This document shows, piece by piece, positions 6,996 through 15,236 of a DNA stretch of 64,000 bases (the first letter of the stretch is position 1; every line of letters begins with the position of its first letter). The notes under the pieces are model-generated. The model saw only the letters and a list, made by a program, of their open reading frames with translations, did no database searches and had not been told where the DNA came from. The DNA is from CAWHYG01 sp963833505 (GTDB lineage Bacteria; Eisenbacteria; RBG-16-71-46; CAIMUX01), in the NCBI GenBank assembly GCA_963833505.1, contig CAWHYG010000007.1, positions 1,240,001-1,304,000 on the forward strand, read 5' to 3'. The translations under genes and the position numbers were made by a program.

Positions 6996-9121
6996 CAGTA
7001 CCCCGCCAGATCCTCGATCGCCGCGATCAGCCCACGGGTCTGGGGCAGGATCCGCTCCTCGAGGAACCAGTTGTATGGAACGGGCGCGTTCCGGCCCGCG
7101 TATCGCTTCACCGGGGCATCCAGATCCTCGAACGCGTCATCCGCGATGCGCGCGGCCACCTCGGCTCCGAACCCGCCGAAGAGGACGTCCTCATGCGTGA
7201 TCAGGACGCGACCGGTCTTGCGCACGCTGGCCAGCACCGTCTCCAGATCGAGCGGCACCATCGTTCGCAGATCGATCACCTCGACCGACAGGCCGCTTCG
7301 CTCCAGAGTCTCGGCCGCCTCCAGGCTCCGCCGGACCATGGCGCCCCAGGCCACCACCGTGACGTCCGTGCCCGGACGCGCGACGCGGGCCAGGCCCCAG
7401 GGAAGCACGAAGTCCTCGTCCGGCTCTTGGCCGGCGGCGTAGACCTGTCGATAGAGGCCTTTCGGCTCCAGAAACAGGTAGGGATCGTCCCCGCGGATGG
7501 CGGCCTTGAGGAGCCCCTTGGCGTCGGCGGCGTTCGACGGATAGCCGACGTAGAGGCCCGGGAAGTGGCTGAAGGTCGCCTCGATGTTCTGGCTGTGATA
7601 GAGCGCCCCGTGGATGTAGCCGCCGACCGGCACCCGCACCACGACGGGACAGCTCCAGTGGTTGTTCGAGCGATAGCGCAGGAGCGCCAGCTCGTTCCGG
7701 ATCTGCATCATCGCGGTCCAGATGTAGTCGCCGAACTGGATCTCGACCACCGGTTTGTAACCGGCCACGGCCATGCCGATGGCGGTGCCCACGATGGAAG
7801 ACTCGGCCAGCGGCGAGTTGAAGACCCGCTCGCGCCCGAAGCGGACGGAGAGCCCGGTCGTGCAGGTGAAGACGCCGCCCTTCTTGTCCTCGATGTCCTC
7901 GCCGAAGATGACCATCCGCGGATTGCGCTGCATCTCCTCGACCAGAGCGTGATTGATGGCGTCGACCAGAAACACCTGATTGCCGGTCGTGCCCGCCGGT
8001 TCGGACCGCGCGCCGGCCGGCGGCGCATAGGGCTCGCCGCTGTAGACGTGTTCTTCCGCGCCCGACGGCTCGGGATAGGGCCGGCCCTCCGCCGCTTCGG
8101 TCGCGCGTTCGACCTCGGCGTGGATCTCTTCCCGCAGGCGCGCGACACCGGCGGCGTCGAGGAGGCCCCGCCTCAGGATCTCCGCCTCCATCTTGGGGAG
8201 CGGATCCCGCGCCCGATCCGCTTCCAGCTCCTCCGCCGGCCGATACTTCGCCTGGTTGTCGGAGGAGCTGTGCGGGAGCAGCCGCACGACGTCGGCGTCG
8301 ATCAGGCTCGGCCCGCCGCCCTGGCGGGCTCTCTCGATGGCGGCCCGAACGGCGGATCGAGCCGCGAAGTAGTCGGTCCCGTCGATCCGGGCCCGTTCCA
8401 GCCCGGGGAAACCGCGCACCATCTCGGAGACGGCTCCGCCCGCGGTCTGTTGCGCGATCGGGACGGAGATCGCCCAGCGATTGTCCTCGATCACGAAGAT
8501 CACCGGCAGCTTCTCCCGGCAGGCCCAGTTGAGCGCCTCGTGGAAATCTCCCTGGCTGGTCGTGCCCTCGCCCGCCGACACGTAGACGACCTCACCGTTC
8601 CGTTCGCGCTGGACGGCCAGGGCGGTGCCGACCGCCTGCAGGAACTGCGTGCCGGTCGGGCTCGATTGCGAGACGACGCGCAGCGCCCGATGCCCGTAGT
8701 GCGCCGGCATTCGGCGGCCTCCCGAGTTGGGATCGTCCGCCTTGGAGAGAAAGCAGAGCATGACCTCGAGCGGAGTCATTCCGAGCCCGAGGACATAGGC
8801 GAGGTCGCGGTAGTAGGGATAGGACCAGTCTCGCCCCGGCTCGAAAGCCAGCGCCGAGGCCAACTGGATGGCCTCATGGCCGGCCGCTCCTATGTGGAAG
8901 AAGCTCCTCCCCTGCTTCAGGAGCACGAGCATCTTCTCGTCCAGGCGCCGGGTGAGCAGCATGAGGCGGAACGCGCGCAGAAGCTCGTCATCGGCAACGG
9001 CATCCTCCGCCCGACCTACCGGACCGGGGTTCACGGGCCGGATCGCCTCCGGCTCGGCCGGGCCTGCGCCTCCCGGCGGGATCGTCGGGGCCGTGGAACG
9101 TCCGCGATTCGCGCGCGCCAT
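6995..9121 (-). CDS. Fused E1 alpha-beta 2-oxoacid dehydrogenase
   Basis: A 708-residue fusion of both E1 halves. Residues 40-340 are the alpha domain, with TPP motif GEGTTSQGDFHEALNWACRE followed by IEDNRWAIS. Residues about 365-708 are the beta domain (FGEDIEDKKGGVFTCT, NSPLAESSIVGTAIG, IHGALYHSQ). Fusions of this kind are typical of 2-oxoisovalerate (branched-chain) dehydrogenases in several Gram-negative phyla. The start has AAGGA at suitable spacing. lipB ends five bases upstream. A split alpha/beta pair directly downstream duplicates this activity, so the operon encodes two E1 enzymes for a single E2/E3 set. Confidence 0.92.
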   Translation of the reverse strand: MARANRGRSTAPTIPPGGAGPAEPEAIRPVNPGPVGRAEDAVADDELLRAFRLMLLTRRLDEKMLVLLKQGRSFFHIGAAGHEAIQLASALAFEPGRDWSYPYYRDLAYVLGLGMTPLEVMLCFLSKADDPNSGGRRMPAHYGHRALRVVSQSSPTGTQFLQAVGTALAVQRERNGEVVYVSAGEGTTSQGDFHEALNWACREKLPVIFVIEDNRWAISVPIAQQTAGGAVSEMVRGFPGLERARIDGTDYFAARSAVRAAIERARQGGGPSLIDADVVRLLPHSSSDNQAKYRPAEELEADRARDPLPKMEAEILRRGLLDAAGVARLREEIHAEVERATEAAEGRPYPEPSGAEEHVYSGEPYAPPAGARSEPAGTTGNQVFLVDAINHALVEEMQRNPRMVIFGEDIEDKKGGVFTCTTGLSVRFGRERVFNSPLAESSIVGTAIGMAVAGYKPVVEIQFGDYIWTAMMQIRNELALLRYRSNNHWSCPVVVRVPVGGYIHGALYHSQNIEATFSHFPGLYVGYPSNAADAKGLLKAAIRGDDPYLFLEPKGLYRQVYAAGQEPDEDFVLPWGLARVARPGTDVTVVAWGAMVRRSLEAAETLERSGLSVEVIDLRTMVPLDLETVLASVRKTGRVLITHEDVLFGGFGAEVAARIADDAFEDLDAPVKRYAGRNAPVPYNWFLEERILPQTRGLIAAIEDLAGY

Positions 9122-9125
9122 CCGC

Positions 9126-10088
9126 TCAGTCCTTCTGTCCGGTCATCGGTCGGTCATCCTTTCGGTCCCCGTTTCGAACCTCACCGGCCGCCATCGCCAC
9201 AGCGGGGACGCCCGGCGCCTCCCCGCGCGCTTCGAGATCGGCCAGGAGATCCTCCAACTCGTACGGCTGGAGGCGGAAGGGGGTCCGCCCGAAGCGCGGG
9301 GCCATCTCCTCGATCAGCGCGGCCTCCACCTCCGCGCGGGGAACGGCGTGCCCGAGGATCGCCTCGAGCGAGGTCACGCCCCGGCCGATAAGCCCGCACG
9401 GAACGATCCAGGAAAAGGCCGCCAGGTCGGGCGCCAGATTGAGCGCGAAACCGTGCGTGCTCACCCAGTGGCTCAGGTGCAGGCCCATCGCCGCGATCTT
9501 CGAGGCGCCGGCGCCCTCGCCCACCCAGACGCCGGTGGCGCCGGCGCTCCTGCCCGCCACGACGCCCCAGCGGGCCAGCGTGCGGATCAAGGTCTCTTCG
9601 ATCTCCCGCAGGAAGCGGTGCACGTCCTGGTAGAGGCAGCGCAGGTCGAAGATCCAGTACCCGACGAGCTGGCCGGGACCGTGCCAGGTCACGTCGCCGC
9701 CGCGGTCGACGGAGACGACGTCCGCGCCGCGTTCGCGGAGCAGCGGCTCCGGCACGAGCAGGTTGGTCCGGCGGGCGTTCCGGCCCAGGGTCACGACCGA
9801 TTCGTGCTCGAGAAGCAGAAGGATGTCCGGAATGGCGCCTGCGTATCGCTGGGTCCAGAGCCGGCGCTGGAGATCCCAGAGAGGCCGATAGGGCTGAAGA
9901 CCGGGATAGGAAACGACCCAGACGGGAGCCCGGCCGCCGTCTGATTCGGCCGGCGCCTTCATCGCTTCAAACCCCGCGCACCGGGCGCCGCCTGATCCGG
10001 TCGCGCCAGGCGTCTCCGGCCCGCCCTTAGGGATGGCGGGTGCGTCATCCGGCCCATCGGCCGGATCAGATGTTGAGCGCCTCGCCAT
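9126..10088 (-). CDS. lipB: Octanoyl-(acyl carrier protein):protein N-octanoyltransferase
   Basis: LipB transfers octanoyl groups from acyl carrier protein to the E2 lipoyl lysine, the substrate for LipA. The motif RGGDVTWHGPGQLVGY (H136) is present, as are catalytic Lys197 (ASKIAAMG) and Cys231 (IVPCGLIGRGVTSL). The first 55 residues precede the usual N-terminus and look disordered. ATG at 10088 overlaps the end of lpdA by 23 bases and has GGAG six bases upstream; a later ATG at 9962 is possible but has no ribosome site. Position between lpdA and the E1 genes makes this a self-contained lipoylation operon with lipA. Confidence 0.95.
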   Translation of the reverse strand: MARRSTSDPADGPDDAPAIPKGGPETPGATGSGGARCAGFEAMKAPAESDGGRAPVWVVSYPGLQPYRPLWDLQRRLWTQRYAGAIPDILLLLEHESVVTLGRNARRTNLLVPEPLLRERGADVVSVDRGGDVTWHGPGQLVGYWIFDLRCLYQDVHRFLREIEETLIRTLARWGVVAGRSAGATGVWVGEGAGASKIAAMGLHLSHWVSTHGFALNLAPDLAAFSWIVPCGLIGRGVTSLEAILGHAVPRAEVEAALIEEMAPRFGRTPFRLQPYELEDLLADLEARGEAPGVPAVAMAAGEVRNGDRKDDRPMTGQKD

Positions 10089-11469
10089 AGGCGACTCCAG
10101 CCGCTTCCGCCACTGATTCCGACAACGTCGGGTGCGCGTGCACGGTGTCGAGGATCTCCCGCGCCGTCGTTTCCAGGGTCATGCCAAGGCCCAGCTCGGC
10201 GATCATCTCGGTGGCCTCGGAGCCCAGGATGTGCGCCCCGACCAGGCCGCCGTACCGCGCGTCGAACAGGAGCTTGACGAAGCCTTGCGTCTCGTTGATG
10301 GCCAGGCTCTTGCCGCTCGCGCGGAAGGGAAAGCGGCCGATCTTGAGGTCGATCCCCTTTTCGCGGGCCGCGCGCTCGGTCAATCCGATCGAGGCCACCT
10401 GCGGCTGGCAGTAAGTGCAGCCGGGGATCTTGCCGTAGTCGAGCGACGGGCGCTCGTGCCCCGCCATCCGTTCCACCGCGACGACGCCCTCGGCGGATGC
10501 GACGTGGGCGAGCAGAGGCGGCCCGATGACGTCCCCGATGGCGTAGATCCCCGGGACGTTCGTTTCGTAGGTGTCGAGGTTGACCGGGATGAAGCTGCGC
10601 TCGATTCGAACCCCGAGCGCCTCAAGACCCAGGTCCTCGACATTGCCCTGTAGCCCGATCGCGATCAGGGCCTTCTCCGCTTCCACCGGCACCGGTCCGC
10701 TCGGAGTGGCCAGCACGGCGCGCACTCCGGCCTCGGTCCGTTCCAACCTCTCGACCTTGGTCTTGACGTGAACGGCCATGCCGCGCTTCCGGAAGATCTT
10801 CTCCAGCTCGAGGGCCACCTCGTCATCCTCGATGGGAAGGATGTGGTCCAGCATCTCCACCAGCGTGATCTTGGAACCGAACACCTGGTAGAGATAGGCG
10901 AACTCGACCCCGATGGCGCCGGCCCCGACGATCAGGAGCGATTTGGGCACCTCCGGCAGCAGCATCGCCTCCTTGCTGGTCAGGATGGTCCGGCGGTCCA
11001 GCTCCAACCCGGGCAGGGAGCGCGGCCGGGCTCCGGTGGCCAGCATCACGCGGTTGGTCCGAAGCGCGCGGGTCCCTCCCGAGTCCAGCGTCACCTCCAC
11101 CAGATTCGGCTCGATCAGCCGTCCCCGGCCGGCGATCGCCTCGCATCCGGCCTTCTTGAGCAGGGCGGCCACGCCCTTGCTGAGGCGGTCGGAAACGTCG
11201 CGGCTGCGCTTGATCACACGGGGAAAATCGAGGCTCATCCCCTCGATCTTGATTCCCCAGGTTTCGGCCTCCCCGAGATGGCTGAACACCTCGGCGCTCT
11301 TGAGCAGCGCCTTCGTCGGGATGCAGCCCCAGTTCAGGCAGATCCCTCCCAGCCGGTCCGCTTCGACCAGGGCCGTCTTCATCCCGAGCTGTCCCGCCCG
11401 GATTCCGGCGATGTACCCCCCCGGCCCGCCGCCGAGGATCACGAGGTCCAGAGCTTCAGCTTCGCTCAT
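10066..11469 (-). CDS. lpdA: Dihydrolipoyl dehydrogenase (E3)
   Basis: A 467-residue FAD-dependent pyridine-nucleotide disulfide oxidoreductase, first gene of the operon. FAD motif GGGPGGYIAG lies at 13-22. The redox-active disulfide is C44/C49 (GGICLNWGCIPTK). The NAD motif is GAGAIGVEFAYLY. The catalytic base pair is H445/E450 (HAHPTLSE). It reoxidises the dihydrolipoyl arm of E2 and makes NADH. The presence of lpdA, lipB, E1 and E2 in one leftward run defines a complete 2-oxoacid dehydrogenase complex. Confidence 0.97.
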   Translation of the reverse strand: MSEAEALDLVILGGGPGGYIAGIRAGQLGMKTALVEADRLGGICLNWGCIPTKALLKSAEVFSHLGEAETWGIKIEGMSLDFPRVIKRSRDVSDRLSKGVAALLKKAGCEAIAGRGRLIEPNLVEVTLDSGGTRALRTNRVMLATGARPRSLPGLELDRRTILTSKEAMLLPEVPKSLLIVGAGAIGVEFAYLYQVFGSKITLVEMLDHILPIEDDEVALELEKIFRKRGMAVHVKTKVERLERTEAGVRAVLATPSGPVPVEAEKALIAIGLQGNVEDLGLEALGVRIERSFIPVNLDTYETNVPGIYAIGDVIGPPLLAHVASAEGVVAVERMAGHERPSLDYGKIPGCTYCQPQVASIGLTERAAREKGIDLKIGRFPFRASGKSLAINETQGFVKLLFDARYGGLVGAHILGSEATEMIAELGLGMTLETTAREILDTVHAHPTLSESVAEAAGVAYGEALNI

Positions 11470-11620
11470 TCGTCCACCCCTTCCCGTTGGATCCGGGTTC
11501 CGATCCCGGAAGCCTTAGAATCTAGCACAGGAAGTTCGAATCCGGACCCGGTAGACGGGGGAATCGGCCTGCCTCGGTCGAGGCCGGGACATCACGGCCC
11601 GCCCGAAGGTCGAGGCCCGT

Positions 11621-11716
11621 CCGGCCATCGGCGTCATCGAGCGGGAAGGCCGATCCGGCCATCAACGCCATCGATCGGCACCAACAGCCGGCCCGGCCAT
11701 CGGCGTCATCGGTCGG
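11621..11716. repeat. Degenerate tandem repeat upstream of lpdA
   Basis: Three copies of CCGGCCATCGGCGTCATCG-like sequence begin at 11621, 11655 and 11693 (periods 34 and 38). They fill the space between the lpdA start and the preceding leftward gene. No promoter was confidently placed here. Confidence 0.55.
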
Positions 11717-11732
11717 AAAAAACAGCTCGCGG

Positions 11733-13448
11733 TCACGGACTGGTCTGCACGACCCTCATTCCCACGTCATCCGAGGTCGTCGCGGGCGCGAGATCGAGCC
11801 GGTAGGCCGACCGGCAGAGGGACGCGCTCGAGCTCCAGCTTCCCCCGCGCAGCACCCGGCTGTCGCCCGTGTCCGGACCTTGCGGATCGAGGACCGGCTG
11901 GTTCGGGTCCCAGTTCGAGCCCTCTCCGTAGTTCAGGTCGTACCAGTCCCAACACCATTCGAAGACGTTGCCGTGGGTGTCGTAGATCCCGAACGAGTTC
12001 GCTTCCTTCCCCCGGATCGGATGGAGTCCCGGCCCGGCGTCGCCGCAGTACCAGCCCGCTTCATCCAGGTTCGCTTCGGGGACACAATGGGCCGGATCGG
12101 CCGACAGGCTGTCGATCCCACCGGTGAAGAAGGCGGTCTCGGTGCTGGCCCGGCACAGGTATTCCCATTCGGCCTCGGTGGGAAGGCGGAATCCGCTCAG
12201 CGAAGGATCCCAGGTCACGTCGGCCGAGATGATGTGGTCGGGGCCGTTCCGGGCCACGCTGAAGAGCGTGTAGACCGGCTGCAGCGTGTCGCTCGGGGAC
12301 GCGTGATGGTGGGAGCGGTTGTAGTAGGTCGTGAGGCGGTTGCAGAAATCGACCGCGTCGAACCATGTGATCTGGTTCACCGGATGATCGCCCTCCGGGA
12401 AGCTCGCGTCGTTCCAGCCCATGACGGCGCTCCACTCCCCCTGGGTGACTTCGTGGTCCGAGACCAGGATCGACCGGGTCAAGGTCACGGCGTGCGCGGT
12501 CTCGTCGTTCGGGTCCCGGCCCAGCTCCGACGGAGGGCTGCCCATCGTGAAGGTCTGCCCGCTTCCCATCGGGAGCGACACCATCCGGAGGGATTGGATG
12601 AGGGTCGAATCCGCCGGTTCGGATCCGGAGCCGCGCAGCGTGACGTTCCCGCAGGGAGTGCCGAGCGACAACAGACAGGTCTTCGCGATCGCGGAATCGG
12701 GCTCGAATCGGATCGTGACCGTCCGCTGCTCCCCGCTGCGCAGGGCGAACGTCCCCCCTCCCGCCAGGATGCTGAAAGGAGGGCAGACGAGCGAGACGTC
12801 CCCTTCGAGCGTGCCCCCGCCGCGATTCGTGATGACGATCTCGCGGTCGAAGGTGGTGCCGAGGAAGACCGGGCCATAGTCGAGGCTGTCCGGCACGACG
12901 GAGCAGGAGGCCGTGCCCACTTCGGCGTCGACCGAATTCGAGATCAGGGACCAGTTGGGAACCGCGTCGGCGGTCTTGAGCGCGAACCAGAGATGGCTAC
13001 CGGAAGTCAGACCGTTCACGACTGCGAGCTGCCGCGTGCCCGGAGCGCCGGGAACGGGCGCCGATCGCGCCTTGGTGGCGGCATCCCAGTCCTCGGAACG
13101 AAGAATGATGCTGTCAAGATACCGGATGTCGTAGGAGCTGGCCCTGCCGGTCATGCCGTCGTTGCCCGGAGTCGTCCAGCTCAGGGTGACCGAGCTGTCG
13201 CCGATGTCCGTCACGACCAGGTCGGTCACCTGGGCCGGAGGGGTGGTGTCCCTCGGCTTCGCCGTGTTGCTGCATCCGGCCGGCCCGACGGCCAGGAGAA
13301 TGGCTGCCACGAGAACGCCGGGCGAAGCCACGATGGCCGGAAGCCGGACGGCTCGATGCCCGACGGCCAGACGCCCGGCGGCCGGATGCGCCCGATGCCG
13401 CACCGCCAGAAGCCGGCACCGCCATCGCGCGGGAAGCATCAGTTTCAC
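11733..13448 (-). CDS. Exported SUMF1/formylglycine-enzyme-like lipoprotein with FN3-like domain
   Basis: About 571 residues. An N-terminal basic/hydrophobic export signal ends at GPAGC, a lipobox-like site. A fibronectin-III-like domain follows (TTPPAQVTDLVVTD to SNSVDAEVG). Next is an Ig-like segment resembling ASH/DUF1573 repeats (DYGPVFLGTTFDREIVITNRGGG). The C-terminal SUMF1/FGE-sulfatase domain runs from about 310 to the end, with EVTQGEWSAVMG, GFRLPTEAEWEYLCRAST, DTHGNVFEWCWDWY and RGGSWSSSASLCRSAYR. Such extracellular SUMF1 domains often serve as binding folds rather than enzymes. GTG at 13448 is chosen because it overlaps the upstream stop as GTGA and follows AGGAGGAGAG at ideal spacing; ATG at 13439 is the alternative. 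Confidence 0.85.
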   Translation of the reverse strand: MKLMLPARWRCRLLAVRHRAHPAAGRLAVGHRAVRLPAIVASPGVLVAAILLAVGPAGCSNTAKPRDTTPPAQVTDLVVTDIGDSSVTLSWTTPGNDGMTGRASSYDIRYLDSIILRSEDWDAATKARSAPVPGAPGTRQLAVVNGLTSGSHLWFALKTADAVPNWSLISNSVDAEVGTASCSVVPDSLDYGPVFLGTTFDREIVITNRGGGTLEGDVSLVCPPFSILAGGGTFALRSGEQRTVTIRFEPDSAIAKTCLLSLGTPCGNVTLRGSGSEPADSTLIQSLRMVSLPMGSGQTFTMGSPPSELGRDPNDETAHAVTLTRSILVSDHEVTQGEWSAVMGWNDASFPEGDHPVNQITWFDAVDFCNRLTTYYNRSHHHASPSDTLQPVYTLFSVARNGPDHIISADVTWDPSLSGFRLPTEAEWEYLCRASTETAFFTGGIDSLSADPAHCVPEANLDEAGWYCGDAGPGLHPIRGKEANSFGIYDTHGNVFEWCWDWYDLNYGEGSNWDPNQPVLDPQGPDTGDSRVLRGGSWSSSASLCRSAYRLDLAPATTSDDVGMRVVQTSP

Positions 13449-13780
13449 CGCTCTCCTCCTTCGCCCGCGCCCGGTTCGAGCGCGGGAGACCCCATTCCGC
13501 CGAAGTACCGCTCGATCAGATCGGGCAGATCCTCGGGGCGGACGCCGGAGTGCCACGTGCCGTTCGGGAAGACCATGACATTGGGACCCGCGGCGCACTG
13601 TCCCAGACATCCGGTCTGCGAGACGCGGACCTTGCCCTTGAGGCCCCGTTCGGTCAGAGCGGCCTTGAGCGCATCCCGGAGCGCGGCCGACCCGCGCCCG
13701 CCGCAGGATTCCCGCCCGTCATCCCTGACGTTGGTGCACACCAGGATCAGGAAGGAATAGGGTTGTGGCTGGTTGATCAT
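13445..13780 (-). CDS. Thioredoxin-like [2Fe-2S] ferredoxin
   Basis: About 111 residues with the thioredoxin-like ferredoxin fold. The sheet/cysteine pattern is LILVCTN, then ESCGGRG, then TGCLGQCAAGPNVMV, supplying four cysteine ligands for a [2Fe-2S] cluster. Related domains occur as stand-alone electron carriers and in the NuoE-type subunit of hydrogenases and complex I. The core start is taken at ATG 13780 (MINQPQ); an in-frame ATG at 13825 would add 15 residues. Its stop overlaps the GTG start of the SUMF1-domain lipoprotein, so the two are co-translated. Why a cytosolic ferredoxin is coupled to an exported lipoprotein is not evident. Confidence 0.85.
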   Translation of the reverse strand: MINQPQPYSFLILVCTNVRDDGRESCGGRGSAALRDALKAALTERGLKGKVRVSQTGCLGQCAAGPNVMVFPNGTWHSGVRPEDLPDLIERYFGGMGSPALEPGAGEGGER

Positions 13781-13986
13781 GAGCGCCGGCCGTGCCTCGG
13801 TCCCCTCCCCAGCCGCAGGATCCATGAACGATCACGAACCGTGCGCGCTGTCAAACCCCGCTGCCAGCATAGCATGTCAGGGCGGAAGGGCGGGATGGCT
13901 CGCAGGCAGCCCGATGGCCGGACCACAGGAACGCCGGCGCCTCAAGCGCGGGCGCGCCGCCAGGCCCGGGATGGGAGACCGGCGCT

Positions 13987-15069
13987 TCAGGTGCGGCCGC
14001 GCCGCCCGGGTCGGAGCGCGGAGCGGGCCACGAGCCGGACTCCGTCGCGTTCGGAGCGCAGAAGACGGAGCGCGCGCCCTTCCAGCCATCCTTCGGTTCT
14101 CGTCCCTTCGGCCGCGGATCGGGCCCCCCCCGGGACCTTGCCGCCGGCCATCATGCCGTGGCCTCCGGCCTTCCCGCGGGATCCCACGATCTGCTGGATC
14201 ACCCGTCCGGCGTTGCCGCGGGGATGGTTCGTCCGGATCGAGATCAAGAGGTCCTGGTCGTACCGGCCCATGGCCAGCGCCCATTCCACGCGCTCCACCC
14301 GCACCATGAGGTCGGCGAACTCGGCGACGGCATCCGGCCTCGCGACTTCCCCGAGGCGCGTCACGACCACGGGTCCGTGAAGCCGGGTCCCGTCGATGGC
14401 CTGATCGATCATGGAGAAGTACTCCATCGGGATGCGCGGGTGCTCGATCTTGGAGAGCGCCTGGTTGTCCACCAGGGGAAAGAAGCGGAGAAAGGTCCGG
14501 AGATCCGCGCGGGAGGATTCGCGGCCCAGGTTCTGCGTCTCCGCCTTGATCGCGTAGAAGATGGCCGTCGCCAGCGGACGTCCCACCACGGCCCGGGAGG
14601 CCCGAAGATACTCGGCCACGATCGTCACGGTCGCGCCGAAGCCCTCGCGCACGTCGTGAAAGGGCACGTCCCGCGTCGGGGACCGCAGCGGATGGTGGTC
14701 GATCACGACGGAGGGAAGCACTCCCTTCGGCAGGGAGTTGTTCCCCGTCTCGGGTTGCGAGTCGACCAGAGCGAAGGCGTCGTACAACTCGAGATCGAGC
14801 GCGTCGATGGGTTGGAGCGGAACTCTCAGCTCGTCCGCCAGGGCGCGATTCTCGCCCCGTCCGATGATCCCGCCGTAGGCCAGATCGACCTTCATCCGCC
14901 GCAGGCGCTGCACCACGCGGGAAAGGGCCCAGCCGCCGGCGATCGCGTCGGGATCGGGATTGTCATGCGTCAGGATGAGGAGGCGGCGTTTGTCGGCGAG
15001 CGCGGCGGCCAGATCCGACAGTTTCTTCCGCGCTGTTCTCTGAGGTTCTCTCAATCCCGCTCCCTTCAC
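13987..15069 (-). CDS. DHH/DHHA1 phosphoesterase (NrnA/oligoribonuclease-like)
   Basis: About 360 residues. The N-terminal DHH domain has metal-binding motifs THDNPDPDA, LVDSQPETG and VIDHHPL. The C-terminal DHHA1 domain ends with GGHGMMAGGKVPG. The family degrades short oligoribonucleotides, pAp or cyclic dinucleotides; which applies here cannot be decided. The reading frame extends far upstream in non-conserved sequence, so the start is placed at GTG 15069, just before the conserved core (KKLSDLAAALADKRRLLILTHDNPD), with only a weak ribosome site. The last 35 residues are basic and poorly conserved. It follows the histidine kinase gene by about 170 bases on the same strand. Confidence 0.85.
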   Translation of the reverse strand: MKGAGLREPQRTARKKLSDLAAALADKRRLLILTHDNPDPDAIAGGWALSRVVQRLRRMKVDLAYGGIIGRGENRALADELRVPLQPIDALDLELYDAFALVDSQPETGNNSLPKGVLPSVVIDHHPLRSPTRDVPFHDVREGFGATVTIVAEYLRASRAVVGRPLATAIFYAIKAETQNLGRESSRADLRTFLRFFPLVDNQALSKIEHPRIPMEYFSMIDQAIDGTRLHGPVVVTRLGEVARPDAVAEFADLMVRVERVEWALAMGRYDQDLLISIRTNHPRGNAGRVIQQIVGSRGKAGGHGMMAGGKVPGGARSAAEGTRTEGWLEGRALRLLRSERDGVRLVARSALRPGRRGRT

Positions 15070-15236
15070 CGCGTCCCGGCGCCCGCCCCGGGCCTCCGAA
15101 CGGCGCGCCGCGAACCCGCGCCCGCAGAATCCCGGGCGCGGCGACACGTGTGCCGGCAACGAACCCGGCCGGCGCAGACTCCGTCGAGTATGTCGAGATG
15201 GGCGGGCCGGCGCAACGCGGGAGCGACGGCCGGCGG

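Noticed and set aside
11530..11560. A GTTCGAATCC sequence resembling a tRNA T-arm
   Set aside because: The flanking bases cannot form a T stem or an acceptor stem, and no anticodon arm is present.
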